Shown one piece after another: positions 45,241 to 55,150 of a stretch of 64,000 nucleotides of DNA (its first letter is position 1; each line of letters begins with the position of its first letter). The stretch is taken from positions 205,116 through 269,115 of the forward strand of contig JACQXM010000015.1 of NCBI GenBank assembly GCA_016208685.1, read 5' to 3'. The stretch is from Planctomycetota bacterium (GTDB lineage Bacteria; Planctomycetota; Phycisphaerae; UBA1845). A program made the translations under genes and the position numbers. The notes beneath the pieces are model-generated. The model was not told the DNA's origin. It saw only the letters and a list, made by a program, of their open reading frames with translations, and searched no databases.

Positions 45241-46350
45241 CTATGCGGACGCCAGGCTCACCGGCATGATGACGTACGTGAAATCATCGCCGACGCGCAT
45301 GATGCCCGGCCGATTGGCGTCCTTCACCGCAAAACTTACTTCATCCGTGTGGACCACACGCAGCGCGTCCATCAGGAACATGGGATTAAAACCGATGTCC
45401 ATCGGCTCGCCGCGGTAGCGCGCCGGCACCGATACCGTCGCCTCCCCCTGCTCGGGCGCCCGCGTGGAGAGCGTCAGGTTGCCCTCCGAAAGCGACAGGC
45501 GGACCCCCTTTGATTCCTCATTCACCATCAGCGACGCACGCTTCAACGCCCCGAGGTAGTCGGCGGTGGCGATTTCGAGGATCCGGTTGCAATCCGTGGG
45601 CACCACGTCCTGGTACTTGGGGAAGTGGCCCTCTACCAGCGAGCTGCTGACTAAGGACCCGCCCACCGAGAGGACCACCTGGTTGGCGCTTACTTTCACC
45701 CCCACGGGGCTGTCCGCGGCAACCGGCAGCCGCATGAGCAGCGACAAGGCCTTCGTGGGGACGATCGCCGGCGGAACATCCCCGCCCTTTTCCTCACGGG
45801 TCACCCTGCTGCTGGCGACGGACAACCGCCGGCCATCCGTGGCGGCCAGCGTCAGCTTGTCGCCCGTGAGCTCCCAGAGCACGCCGTTAATGGCGTAGCG
45901 CGTGCTCTCGCGAGCCGAGGCGAACACCGTCCACTCGATCTGCCGCCGCAATATGTCCATCGCCACGGTGAATTGAGGCGCTCCTTCCATGCCCCCCACA
46001 GGGGGAAAGTCCGCCGGGTCGGTGGTCGGGATGCGGAAGTGGCTGCCCTGTCCGCGGACGTGCATTTGCGTACCGTCCGTGTCCAGCACCAGAATCTCGT
46101 CGGGGCATTCGCTGACGATGCGGGAGAGCGTTTCCGCCAGGACCAGCGTGTCGCCCGGAGTGTCCACCTCAACCTGCGTGATCGCGCAGCGCAGGGCCAC
46201 CTCCAGGTCGGTCGCCGACAGCAGCAATACGTCGCCCTTGGCCTCGACGCGAGCACACCGCAGCACAGGTTTTGGGGTGCGCTGGGCGGCCACCGCGGTG
46301 ATCGCACGCAAGGCCTCCGCCATCTCCAGTCGGTTGAATCGAAGCTTCAT
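45241..46350 (-). CDS. dnaN: DNA polymerase III sliding clamp (beta subunit)
   Basis: Ring-shaped processivity clamp of the replicative polymerase. The 369-aa protein has the three-domain repeat pattern: KLRFNRLEMAEALRAITAVA at the start, LRRQIEWTVFASARESTRYA...GVLWELTGDKLTLAATDGRRLS in domain 2, and the C-terminal EPMDIGFNPMFLMDALRV ... GIMRVGDDFTYVIMPVSL with the pocket that binds polymerase peptides. It lies 294 nt downstream of dnaA and 6 nt before dciA; recF, the usual next gene, is missing. Confidence 0.97.
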   Translation of the reverse strand: MKLRFNRLEMAEALRAITAVAAQRTPKPVLRCARVEAKGDVLLLSATDLEVALRCAITQVEVDTPGDTLVLAETLSRIVSECPDEILVLDTDGTQMHVRGQGSHFRIPTTDPADFPPVGGMEGAPQFTVAMDILRRQIEWTVFASARESTRYAINGVLWELTGDKLTLAATDGRRLSVASSRVTREEKGGDVPPAIVPTKALSLLMRLPVAADSPVGVKVSANQVVLSVGGSLVSSSLVEGHFPKYQDVVPTDCNRILEIATADYLGALKRASLMVNEESKGVRLSLSEGNLTLSTRAPEQGEATVSVPARYRGEPMDIGFNPMFLMDALRVVHTDEVSFAVKDANRPGIMRVGDDFTYVIMPVSLASA

Positions 46351-46644
46351 GGGGTTCTGCTCCTGCCCTTATCAAGTCTATGGTATAAGCCTCATCACCA
46401 TCATAACACCGGTGAAACGCGTGCGAAACCCGGGCGGTACGCTCGCAAACACCTGTGCGTCCGACGGTTGCATCCCAAGCGGCACCAGCCGGCGGCGACG
46501 GTTGGTTGTGAACAACACGACGGCATGTGTCGTGTCCTGACCGGGCGGCCGCCGCGTGGTCGGTTCCTGACGAATTCGCGAGCGGCATCCATCGCGGATT
46601 CGACAACACCGGGAACTCGAGGCCGCGAGGGAGCCGCTCGCAGC

Positions 46645-47967
46645 TCACCCAACCTGTCTGGCCTCTAGCGAGAGCTCGCTGAGCAACCGTTGCAGCGAGG
46701 CATCAGCGGCCGCCTCTTCGGTGATCGTCCGGACCGCATGCAGGACCGTGGTGTGGTCCCGCCCGCCGAAGTAGCCGCCGATCTCCTCCAGGCTCTTGGA
46801 CGTAAGCTGCCGGCACAGGTACATGCACAAGTGCCGCGGGTGAGTAATTTCCCGCGAGCGGCGTTTGCTTTGCAGCTCCGAGACCTTGACGCCGAACCGG
46901 CGCGCCACGGCATCGAGCACTGCGGGGACGGAAACCCCGCGCTCGCCGGAACTGGCGCCCAACGCCTCTTGTGCCAGTTCGAGCGTAATCTTACCCGAGC
47001 GTGTCTGGCTCAAGGCATCGAGCTTGAGCAGGGCGCCCTCCAGCTCACGGATGTTGCTTTCTATCCGCGCGGCCACCAGCCGAATCACGTCCTCGGGAAC
47101 TTCGATGCAACGCAGTTTCGCCTTCTTGCGGATGATGGCCATGCGCGTTTCCAGGCAGGGGCGATCCAGCAGCGCCACCAGGCCGGAGTTGAAGCGGCTC
47201 ACCAGGCGTTCCTCGAGGCTGGGAATCTCCGAGGGAGAGCAATCCGCCGAGAGGATGATCTGCCGCTGCGAGTGGTGCAGGGTGTTGAAGGTGTGGAAGA
47301 ACTCCTCCTGGCTGCGCTCGCGTTCCGCGAGGAATTGGATGTCGTCGATGACCAGCCCATCCACGCCGCGGTAGCGATAGCGAAAGCGGTTCAGGGCCCC
47401 ACGTTCCACGGCCTCGATAAAGTGGTTAATGAATGTTTCGCAGGAGATGTAGTAAAACCGGGCCGAGGGCTGGGCCGTCCGGATGGCGTGGCAGACCGCC
47501 TGGAGCAGGTGGGTCTTGCCCAGGCCCACGGGGCCGTAGACGAAGAGCGGGTTGTAGGACCGTCCGGGCTCCTGTGCCACGGACAGCGCCGCGGCGTGCG
47601 CCAGGCGGTTGCACGGGCCGGTCACGAAATGTTCGAAGGTGTAGTCAGGTTTGAGGCGAAGCTGTTCGCGCTCGTCCTCGAAGGCGTATCCATCGGCTGC
47701 GTGCCGGTCGTCGTCGGCCTCGACCTCGGCACGGAAGGAGACGGAAACCAGCCGCCCGGTGGCCGCCTGAGCGGCTTCGGTGAAGACGCGGGCGCAATGC
47801 TGCTCGAGGTAGCGGCACTGGGCGGGGTTGCGCGCCAGAATCTCCAGCACGCCGAGCTCCAGCTTGACGACGCCGAGGTCGGCAAACCAGCCGCGCACCA
47901 GCTCCGGATGGTTGAGCCGCACGTGCCCCAGCAGATCTTCCCACAGCGTGGTTGGGGTCGAAGTCAT
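46645..47967 (-). CDS. dnaA: Chromosomal replication initiator DnaA
   Basis: ATP-dependent initiator that opens oriC. ATG 47967 gives 440 aa and starts with the domain I helix (TLWEDLLGHVRLNHPELVRGWF); the open frame extends further but is not conserved. Domain III has Walker A VYGPVGLGKTHLLQAV (the usual GGVGLGKTH has Pro-Val here), Walker B VDGLVIDDIQFLAERE and the sensor region. Domain IV has the DnaA signature GGYFGGRDHTTVLHAVRTI and a basic KSKRRSREITHPRHLCMYLCR segment. It is transcribed away from the candidate origin. Confidence 0.97.
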   Translation of the reverse strand: MTSTPTTLWEDLLGHVRLNHPELVRGWFADLGVVKLELGVLEILARNPAQCRYLEQHCARVFTEAAQAATGRLVSVSFRAEVEADDDRHAADGYAFEDEREQLRLKPDYTFEHFVTGPCNRLAHAAALSVAQEPGRSYNPLFVYGPVGLGKTHLLQAVCHAIRTAQPSARFYYISCETFINHFIEAVERGALNRFRYRYRGVDGLVIDDIQFLAERERSQEEFFHTFNTLHHSQRQIILSADCSPSEIPSLEERLVSRFNSGLVALLDRPCLETRMAIIRKKAKLRCIEVPEDVIRLVAARIESNIRELEGALLKLDALSQTRSGKITLELAQEALGASSGERGVSVPAVLDAVARRFGVKVSELQSKRRSREITHPRHLCMYLCRQLTSKSLEEIGGYFGGRDHTTVLHAVRTITEEAAADASLQRLLSELSLEARQVG

Positions 47968-48605
47968 CGTGTGAAAGCCGAAGCCGCCAAGCCAACTGAG
48001 GGCAAGGCACCTCCCTCCACGGGTCGGAGGCGACAATCTATAATCACATTATTGACAAATGATTACGGCGGCCCCATCGCGCCAAGAGCCGCAAGCCGTA
48101 TTCTACCAGGACGCGCGCGAGGATGCCAGCGGAAAAACGTCGCTGGTCGCCGGGTCGCCCGCCGGAAGGCATGCAGCAGTGCCGGTTGCGGGAGGACTCC
48201 GCCGCCCGGTCGCCCGGGGCGCTGAACCGGACGCGCCAGTCAGCGCCGGTCAACCGAGAGCGCTGCGCCGTGAAGGCGCCCGCCGCCGCCAGGCCCCGCG
48301 GCGCAGTGACACACTCACGACATAAGGGCACCTCCGTGACCCACCCAAAGGTCCGCTGTAATTATTCAATCGCTCGGGCGTGTAAGGAGGTGTCCGTAGC
48401 GCCGCGCGAGCGCGCATCAGATCCAGGCGTTTCGGGCCGCTGCGGTTGCTCTATGGGACGCGTCGTAATCGGGCGCCCAGCTAGGGACTCCTCCTGCACG
48501 CCGTAGCTGTGGCTTGATCGGCCGCTTACCGACCCATATACTCAGAGTAGTGAACTCGACATCTCCGTCGGCATCTGCGACCGGCAAGAAGGTGGGAGGC
48601 CCAAA
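47968..48605. other. Candidate oriC region upstream of dnaA
   Basis: A 638-nt gap between divergent dnaA and a response regulator, the usual location of bacterial origins. It holds an AT-rich stretch (48036-48068; TATAATCACATTATTGACAA) next to dnaA and a smaller one at 48358-48369. I looked for TTATNCACA and its complement with one mismatch and saw none in the gap. Nothing else here looks coding. The origin call rests on gene order and the parS sites, not on DnaA boxes. Confidence 0.4.
48514..48542 (+). promoter_or_regulatory. Promoter of the single-domain response regulator
   Basis: TTGATC (48514-48519), a 17-nt spacer and TATACT (48537-48542) form a good sigma-70 promoter. The predicted start near 48549 leaves a short leader before GTG 48606, which has GGAGG about 7 nt upstream. 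Confidence 0.6.
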
Positions 48606-48995
48606 GTGGCTGCTACGTTTGAAGGCAAGAACATTCTGATCGTCGAGGACGATCCCGACATGATGACGGCGCTCACCATGGTGCTGGACGACACCGGGGC
48701 GAACATCCAGACGGCCACCGACGGCAACGCCGCCATCGAGGTGGCCGCCCAGTTCAACCCCGACCTCGTTGTACTCGACGCCATGCTTCCCAAGCGCAGC
48801 GGCTTCCTGGTATTGGAGAAGCTCAAGGGGCCCGCCAAGAAGCGGGGACAGAAACCGATGCTCATCATGATCACCGGCAACGAGGGCAAACGGCACCGCG
48901 ACTGGGCCGAGAGCCTGGGAGTGGACGGCTACCTGAACAAGCCCTTCCGCATGGAACGGCTCATCGAGTCCATGGAGAAGCTACTCGCCAACTAA
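48606..48995 (+). CDS. Single-domain response regulator (CheY/PilH-type)
   Basis: A 129-aa stand-alone receiver domain. The acidic pair is in ILIVEDDPDMM, the phosphorylated Asp in LVVLDAMLPKRSG (about residue 59), Thr in IMITGNEG and Lys in YLNKPFRMERL. A GTG start has a GGAGG Shine-Dalgarno and a good promoter upstream. The loop KGPAKKRGQKPM is slightly longer than in CheY. No kinase or output domain is adjacent, so the partner is unknown; its place opposite dnaA may be only positional. Confidence 0.88.
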   Translation: MAATFEGKNILIVEDDPDMMTALTMVLDDTGANIQTATDGNAAIEVAAQFNPDLVVLDAMLPKRSGFLVLEKLKGPAKKRGQKPMLIMITGNEGKRHRDWAESLGVDGYLNKPFRMERLIESMEKLLAN

Positions 48996-49634
48996 GCGGT
49001 CGCGTCCGATTCCCCGCTGCCCCGCATCGCCGGCCCCTCCGACGGCGTCCCATCCCCATCCCGACCCTGTGAACCACAACTCCCGGACGGATTGCGCTTC
49101 CGCTTCGTCGAGGGATCGCCCGCACTGTCCAGAGGTGCGGCCAAATACGCGGGGTGGGTCAGTAGCTCCAGACGCTCATAACGGTCGGATCATGTTTCGG
49201 GATGCAGGGCGCCCCGCACGCACGTCGCATCAGGTATGTCGCGGCACCGGCGACTTACCGATCCGCCCCGCCGGCCCCGGACGCAAGCCGTAGCTGAAAC
49301 GCCGTTGGCCGGAATGCGGACGACGCGAAGACCCGTGGTCGCGTCGCTCGGGTGACCGTGGTCGGGGCAGGGTCGGAGGATCGGCGCGATCGCACGGTTC
49401 CTCCGCGCCTCCGGCGCGGTGTTCCCTCTTTCCTTCGGCAACCAAGGGTTTCGTTCGCCTGCGGCGAACTCCACCCGTGGCGACAATACGGCACCCCGCC
49501 GGAGGCGCGTGACCTCCGTCCGATGTTCCACGGACATCGGTCGTAGCACCCTGTCGGTTCCCGCGTTGGCCGCCGGCCGCGCCGGGCCTACACTTTTCCG
49601 GATGCGAACCTGTTTCGTCCCGAGGAGAACCACG
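48996..49634. other. Gene-free gap with a degenerate dispersed repeat
   Basis: No supported gene. From about 49440 to 49515 the sequence (GGGTTTCGTTCG ... CACCCGTGGCGACAATACGG) resembles a segment at 55028-55091 over its whole length (about two thirds identical), both preceded by a GC-rich palindromic stretch, so this looks like a degenerate interspersed element. A short frame on the minus strand around 49290-49350 (TTGLRVVRIPANG) is faintly like the end of a formylglycine-generating enzyme but is too short to support. Confidence 0.4.
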
Positions 49635-52550
49635 ATGTGTGGACGGCTTCCTTCACCCACCGGCCGCCGCAGGCCGCCCCGGCGACCGAGCGCAGCGCAC
49701 GCCGTTGGCGTTTTGCTCATCGCTGCCGCCGCCGCGGCACAGGAAAGCCCGCTCGGGAAGGATGCGCCGCCGGCCGAACAGCGCGCAACTTTCAGCGACG
49801 CCCGAGACCGCCTTATGGGCGGGGACTATCAGGGGGCGATCGAGGCGTACACGGAGCTGGCACGCCAGCCACAGCACGCGCTTCGTGCCGGACTCGGCGC
49901 GGCGGAGACGAAGCTGCGGCTGGGGCGCTACGGCGAAGCCCTGGCGGACCTCGAGGCGCTGGCCGCAACGGATGACGCAGGCTGGCACTTCACCCTGGCC
50001 ACGGCGCTGCGCCGCGTGGGCCGCTACAGCGAAACTCAGGAGCACGCGCGCGAGGCGATCCGCCTCGATCCCAACCACGCGGGCGCACGGTTGTTGCTTG
50101 CCGAGACGCTGGAGATGCTCGGCCGGCGTGAGCCGGCGATCGAGGCCTACCGGTGGTTCGAGGAGCAACTGGTGGGCGGGGGCGAGTTGCCGCGAGACCC
50201 GGCATGGATCACGGCGGCCGCGGTGGGACTGGTGCGCTACAGCACTCTGACGCAGCGCAACATCGCGGATCGCACCCGGCACGCACTGAACGAAATGCTC
50301 CAGCCCGCGTACACCAGGCTGGATCGCTCCTACTGGCCGGCGCGCATCGCCGCCGCCGAGCTACTGCGCAGCAAATACAACAACGACGAGGAGGATGGCA
50401 GCATCGCCGACTACACCGCGGCGCTGCGCATCAATGAGAAGCTGCCGGAGGCCTACGTCGGGCTGGGCGAAGTGCTGCTCGAGAGCTGGAGTTTCGAGGA
50501 GGTCGAGAAAAACGCGGAACAGGCACTGGCGATCAACCCCAACGAATCCACGGCCCTGCACCTGCTGGCCCGCAAGTTCATCCGCGAACGCCGCTACCAA
50601 CAGGCGATTGACACCGCCGAACGGGCGCTGACGGTAAATCCCAACGATCTGACGGCGATGGCGCTGCGGGGCGCGGGCAGCGCCTGCCGCTACGACGAAC
50701 CGGCGGCGGAGGCGATGCGCGCCCGCGCCGCGGCCATCAACCCCCGCTGCGCCATCCTGCACCGTGTTCTGGGAGACGCGCTTTCCGGCATCCGGCAATA
50801 CGCCGCCAGCGAGCAAGAGTACCTCCGCGCCATCGAGTACGACCCCACGGACGCCAACGCGCGGACGGAGCTGGGCATGATGTACATGCAGTGGGGGCGG
50901 GAGGACAAGGCGCGTGACGCCCTCGACGCCGCGTGGACGCTGGATCCCTTCAACAAGCGTACCAAGTTCACCCTCGAGCTGCTGGATTCGTTGCAGAAGT
51001 TCGCGCGGGTGGAAACGCCGCATTTCATCGTGCGCTACGACGCGGAGCATGATCCCGGGCTGGGGGAGTACGTGGCCGGCTACCTGGAGGAAATCTACAC
51101 CCCGGTCACGCGCGATTACAACATCGAGCTGGAGCACAAGACCATCATCGAGCTTTTCCCCACCATGCGCGCCTTCGGCGTGCGCATCACGGGCCAGCCG
51201 TGGATTCACACCGTGGGGGCCTGCACCGGTTGGGTCATTGCCCTGGCGTCGCCGCGCAAGGCCCCGGAGCTCACCGGGCCCTACAACATCGCCCGCGTGC
51301 TCAAACATGAGTTCACGCACACCGTCACCCTGGCGGCCACGCAAAACCGCATTCCGCACTGGATGACCGAGGGGCTGTCGGTGTTCCAGGAGGACACCCC
51401 GCGAAGCTTCGCCTGGTGCCAGCTTCTGGCGGAGGCCGTGCGGCGGAACTCGCTGTTCACCTTGCAGTCCATCGACTGGGGGTTCATGCGCCCCAAACGA
51501 CCCACGGACCGGCAACTGGGCTACGCCCAATCCGAGTGGATGTGTGAATACATCATCGAGCGCTTCGGCTACGACAGCATCGAGTCCATGCTCCGGCGTT
51601 ATCGCCAGGGTCAGACGCAACCGCAGGTGTTCAGCGAGCAGCTCGGCATTTCCCTGGACGCATTCGACCGCGACTTTGCGGAGTGGGCGCGCAAGCAGGC
51701 GGAAAGCTGGTGCTTCGATCTATCGCCGCCCGAGGACCCCGCTCTCCTCCGCCCGCTGGTGGAGGCGGAGGACGCGGGGGCGTCCGCCTGGGGCCGCCTG
51801 GCGAAGGCGGAGTTCGACGCCAATGAATTCGAGCGGGCCATGCTCGCCGCGCGACGCGCCCTGGAGCTGGACGAGGATGAACGCAAGGCGCTGGAGGTTT
51901 TGGGGCACATACTGGGCGAATCGCTGGACGAGGAAGCCGGGGCCGCGGAGCGCCGCCGCTACGAGGAGAAGGCGCAGCCCATCTTTGAGCGGCTGCTGCG
52001 CCTCGACCCCGGAAACTGGCCGGCCGCCAAGTACCTTGCGGACATGGCGCTGCGGCGCAAGGAGTACGACCGCGCGGTGGAGAAGCTCCAGCTTTTGCAG
52101 CGGCTCTGCCCACTGGATCCGGCAAGCTGGCGCGGACTGGCGGGCGTGTACTTGCAGCGCGGCGACGATGACGCCGCCCTGCCGCAGCTTCTGGAACTGG
52201 CGCGCATCGAGGACGGCGACGCCGACATTCCGGCGCAGATCGCAGCGGTTTACAAGCGTGAGGGTAAGCTGCCGGACGCCCAGTACTGGCTGCGTCAGGC
52301 ACTGTTCATCGACCCCTTCCGCGCCGATCTGCACCAGTTGCTCGGGGACGCCCTGATGCAGGCGGGCGACAGCGCCGGCGCGCTGCGCGAGTATCGTATG
52401 CTCACGCGGCTCCAGCCGAAAAACGTGGAGCCCTTCGAGAAGGCGGCCATCGCGGCCCACAAACTCGGTGACACCGAGCAGGCACAGGCGCTGGCGCGAC
52501 AGGCCGTCGAACTCAGCCCCCATTCCCCCGCTCGTTCGCTCCTGCCGTAG
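49635..52550 (+). CDS. Large exported TPR protein with peptidase-MA-like domain
   Basis: ATG 49635 has GAGGAG eight nt upstream and starts an Arg-rich signal peptide (RRRPPRRPSAAHAVGVLLIA...AQES), giving 971 aa; an earlier in-frame ATG at 49602 lacks this spacing. Residues about 60-440 are tandem TPRs (DYQGAIEAYTELARQP, YGEALADLEALA, LRRVGRYSETQEHAREAIRL and others). A peptidase MA-like domain follows (FIVRYDAEHDPGLGEYVAGY), with the zinc motif HEFTH at 558-562 and WMTEGLSVFQE as the third-ligand helix. More TPRs run to the C-terminus. Probably periplasmic. In related proteins the domain may act as a protease or as a scaffold; the HExxH is intact here. Confidence 0.8.
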   Translation: MCGRLPSPTGRRRPPRRPSAAHAVGVLLIAAAAAAQESPLGKDAPPAEQRATFSDARDRLMGGDYQGAIEAYTELARQPQHALRAGLGAAETKLRLGRYGEALADLEALAATDDAGWHFTLATALRRVGRYSETQEHAREAIRLDPNHAGARLLLAETLEMLGRREPAIEAYRWFEEQLVGGGELPRDPAWITAAAVGLVRYSTLTQRNIADRTRHALNEMLQPAYTRLDRSYWPARIAAAELLRSKYNNDEEDGSIADYTAALRINEKLPEAYVGLGEVLLESWSFEEVEKNAEQALAINPNESTALHLLARKFIRERRYQQAIDTAERALTVNPNDLTAMALRGAGSACRYDEPAAEAMRARAAAINPRCAILHRVLGDALSGIRQYAASEQEYLRAIEYDPTDANARTELGMMYMQWGREDKARDALDAAWTLDPFNKRTKFTLELLDSLQKFARVETPHFIVRYDAEHDPGLGEYVAGYLEEIYTPVTRDYNIELEHKTIIELFPTMRAFGVRITGQPWIHTVGACTGWVIALASPRKAPELTGPYNIARVLKHEFTHTVTLAATQNRIPHWMTEGLSVFQEDTPRSFAWCQLLAEAVRRNSLFTLQSIDWGFMRPKRPTDRQLGYAQSEWMCEYIIERFGYDSIESMLRRYRQGQTQPQVFSEQLGISLDAFDRDFAEWARKQAESWCFDLSPPEDPALLRPLVEAEDAGASAWGRLAKAEFDANEFERAMLAARRALELDEDERKALEVLGHILGESLDEEAGAAERRRYEEKAQPIFERLLRLDPGNWPAAKYLADMALRRKEYDRAVEKLQLLQRLCPLDPASWRGLAGVYLQRGDDDAALPQLLELARIEDGDADIPAQIAAVYKREGKLPDAQYWLRQALFIDPFRADLHQLLGDALMQAGDSAGALREYRMLTRLQPKNVEPFEKAAIAAHKLGDTEQAQALARQAVELSPHSPARSLLP

Positions 52551-52553
52551 GCC

Positions 52554-52799
52554 GTGGCGAAGAGCGGCCTACGCGATGTAGCACGGGCATCCTGCCCGTG
52601 AAACCACGGACTGGAAACCCATGCCACGAGTTCTGCCACGGGCTGCTGGGCCGTGGTGCCCGGACGGTTCGCCGCCGGCACGCCGTCGCGACCACTCGTT
52701 TTGTGTCTCGCAACCGCCTGACCGCACGTGGATCGCGCTGGCGGCAGGCTTTGGGCCTTCCTGGGGCCGCGCGGGCCCAAAGCCCGCGGCTCGATACGG
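52554..52799. repeat. Two-module dispersed repeat, copy 2 (module A inverted)
   Basis: Module A' (52554-52627) is the reverse complement of module A at 44613-44686 with 67 of 74 positions identical. Module B' (52703-52799) is in the same orientation as module B at 44701-44797, equal in length (97 nt) and mostly identical, including GGGGCCGCGCGGGC and GCGGCTCGATACGG. The modules are 75 nt apart here against 14 nt in copy 1. This fills the gap between the TPR gene and the SplB-like gene. Confidence 0.8.
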
Positions 52800-52875
52800 G
52801 TGGACGGCAAGGGGAAACGACACTGGAAAGCGATCGAGCGCTCGCGGGGCCGTTTCAGGCCGCGGCCGCCGCCGG

Positions 52876-53841
52876 TCAACAGGTATGGCGCTCCAGTCCC
52901 ACGCGGCGGCAGGTGAGATCGAAAAGATCGCGAATGCTCTTCCAGTAGGGCCCCTGGCCGCGCATGCGCTCCCCGAAGCGCGAATCGGTCAGGTGCCCGC
53001 CGTGCATGTTGCGAAGCAGTTTCGTCACCTTCCCCGCGCGCAAGGGGGCGGCCTGCTCTAAGCGCTGGAGGAAGACCTCGGCCACGCTGCCCGGGAGCCG
53101 CAACCCGGTGAATCCCGCCGACTGCGCCCCGGCCGCCGCTGCCTGCTCCAGGATGCGAGGCATGTCCCTGTCGTTAAGTCCGGGAATGATCGGAGCGACG
53201 AGAACGCCGACGGGGATCCCCGCGGCGCTCAGCCGGCGGATGGCCTCGAAGCGCCGCGGCGGCGGCGGAGCCTGCGGTTCAATCCAGTCCGCGGTAGCAG
53301 CGTCGAGGAAGGGTACGGACATCAGCACCCGCGCTCCGGCGACGCGGTGAAGCTCCGCGAGCACGTCGGCATCGCGCACTACCAGGAACGCCTTGGTCAC
53401 CACGACCACGGGATTGCGGAACTCCACGCACACTTCCAGGCAGCGCCGGGTAAGGCCGTAGCTTGCTTCCAGCGGCTGATAACAGTCGGTGACCCCGGAG
53501 AAGTTCACACCCTCGCGCTGCCACTTCTTCGCCCCGAAGGCAGCGCGAAGCAGCTCCGGAGCGCGGGGTTTGACCACGATGCGGGTGTCGAAATCCGTGC
53601 CCGCGCCGAAGCCGAGATACTCGTGGGTGCGGCGGGCGTAGCAGTAAGCGCAGGCGTGCTGGCAGCCGCGGTAAGGATTCACCGACCAGGTGAAGGGAAT
53701 GTCCGGACTGTCATTGCGCGAGAGGATCGACGCCGAGGCATCCTCGAGCACCTCCAACCTTGCGAGCGGCGGCGGTTCCAGCCATTGCGCGTGCTGCGAA
53801 AGGTAGGGATTCGGCGGGTTGTCTACGACGCGCAGTTTCAT
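52876..53841 (-). CDS. Radical SAM protein, SplB-like (PA0069/Rv2578c type)
   Basis: A 321-aa enzyme with the [4Fe-4S]-binding CxxxCxxC in NPYRGCQHACAYCYARRTHEYL, about 60 residues in, and SAM-barrel features such as NFSGVTDCYQPLE and LMSVPFLDAATADWIEPQAP. This arrangement matches the uncharacterised relatives of spore photoproduct lyase found in many non-sporulating bacteria, whose reaction is not established. ATG 53841 was chosen because upstream frame sequence is not conserved. Divergent from the DUF1579-like gene. Confidence 0.85.
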   Translation of the reverse strand: MKLRVVDNPPNPYLSQHAQWLEPPPLARLEVLEDASASILSRNDSPDIPFTWSVNPYRGCQHACAYCYARRTHEYLGFGAGTDFDTRIVVKPRAPELLRAAFGAKKWQREGVNFSGVTDCYQPLEASYGLTRRCLEVCVEFRNPVVVVTKAFLVVRDADVLAELHRVAGARVLMSVPFLDAATADWIEPQAPPPPRRFEAIRRLSAAGIPVGVLVAPIIPGLNDRDMPRILEQAAAAGAQSAGFTGLRLPGSVAEVFLQRLEQAAPLRAGKVTKLLRNMHGGHLTDSRFGERMRGQGPYWKSIRDLFDLTCRRVGLERHTC

Positions 53842-54060
53842 CCGGGACTCGCCGGGCCTCCAGCCTGCCCAACATGATATTAGGTAGTTGTTAGGTACGC
53901 AACCCCGGGCTGGATGAGGTATTGTGCAGATGCGGGGATGGCCTGGTGGGGCCTGTGCGGCGTAAGGCGCGGCGAGGTCAATGGGGGACGGCCGTGGATC
54001 ACGCACGGGGACCTTCGCCGACACGTAGTATGGACGAATGTTCGATGGGAGGAGTAGGCC

Positions 54061-54714
54061 ATGAATCGTCGATACCTGCAAGCTGGGGCCCTTTGTCTTG
54101 TTCTGACGCGCGTCAGCGCCTTGGGCGCCGCTGAGCCTGCCGCCGAAACCGCCAAGGAGCCGGCCGCGCCCGCGACGGAGCAGACGACGAGCCCAGTCCC
54201 CGAAATGCAGCGCCTGGCGCTGTTCCTCGGCTCCTGGAATCTCATGGAGCGGCATTTCAACCCTCGTGGCGAGGAGACGGCCACGGTGCAGGGCAAGGAG
54301 GAGATCGGCTGGACGCTGGACCGGCACGTGCTTCGCCGCGTGTACAGCAGCGCGGTCGACAATCGGCGTTTCCAGGCCGTCGGCCTACTCGCCTGGAGCA
54401 GTGGGGAGAAGAAATACCGCGGGGGCTGGTACGACAACACCAGCACCACCGGCCCGTCCTCCGTGAGCGGCGAGTGGGACGACGCGACGCGCACCATGAC
54501 CTTTACGCTGGAATCAGCCGCCGCCGACGGAAGCAAGGTCCAGCACCGGGTGGTGGAGCAGTTCCTGTCGGACGATCGTCGCCAGGCGACGACCTATCAG
54601 GTGAGTGGCAAGGACGTGGTCAAGCGCCTGGAGGTTGAGTACCGGCGGTCCGAGCCCTGCCCCGCGTCCTCGGTGGGCATGCGCTTGTTCGGCACGCGAC
54701 CGGAACAGGAATAG
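54061..54714 (+). CDS. Exported DUF1579-like protein
   Basis: A 217-aa protein with GGGAGGAG upstream of ATG and a signal peptide (MNRRYLQAGALCLVLTRVSA...). After an Ala/Pro/Glu-rich linker, the core (LALFLGSWNLMERHFNPRGEE, YSSAVDNRRFQAVGLLAWSS, KKYRGGWYDN, EWDDATRTMTFTLES) matches the lipocalin-like fold of DUF1579. Function of the family is unknown. Likely periplasmic. Confidence 0.75.
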   Translation: MNRRYLQAGALCLVLTRVSALGAAEPAAETAKEPAAPATEQTTSPVPEMQRLALFLGSWNLMERHFNPRGEETATVQGKEEIGWTLDRHVLRRVYSSAVDNRRFQAVGLLAWSSGEKKYRGGWYDNTSTTGPSSVSGEWDDATRTMTFTLESAAADGSKVQHRVVEQFLSDDRRQATTYQVSGKDVVKRLEVEYRRSEPCPASSVGMRLFGTRPEQE

Positions 54715-55150
54715 CACCGACCGGTCCGAACTTCTGTACATGTCGCGCAGGCTGCGCTGGTATACGCAGGCGGGCTCCTGCGTGAAGCATCGTGCCGCTG
54801 GCGGGTCGACGCAAGGTCCCTGACAAGCCTGGCGCCGTTGTGGTGGAGGCTTCGGAACTGAGGGCTGTAACCGCGCATTGAGCGCCGTCTGGCGTTCGGC
54901 GGGCAGAGCGGCACCAGTCGAGGCCCGGACTACGGCGACCACCTCTTGGGACGCGGCGTAGGAGTCTCCGTTCGGCGCGGTTCCCGCGCCGCGTTCGGGG
55001 TGGAGACCCTCAGCCTCCGCGCAATACGGGTTGCGTTCGGCAGCCCCCAACCCCACCTGTGGCTCCAGCGTGGTGCCCCGTTGGGGCACGCAGACGCACC
55101 GCGGAGGCTGTCACACGCCCGCCGGCGCGCAGGCCGACGCCGTGAAGGCG
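54715..55150. other. Gene-free gap with degenerate repeat copy
   Basis: No supported gene. The stretch 55028-55091 (GGGTTGCGTTCG ... CCACCTGTGGCTCC) is the second copy of the degenerate element seen near 49440-49515. The remainder is GC-rich without recognisable coding or RNA features. Confidence 0.4.

Noticed and set aside
48037..48600. Several overlapping plus-strand frames in the candidate oriC gap
   Set aside because: Arg/Pro-rich, low-complexity translations without homology, typical of shadow frames in GC-rich non-coding DNA.
54514..55089. A 191-codon minus-strand frame
   Set aside because: It overlaps the DUF1579-like gene antisense and runs through the degenerate repeat; the translation shows no protein-like pattern.
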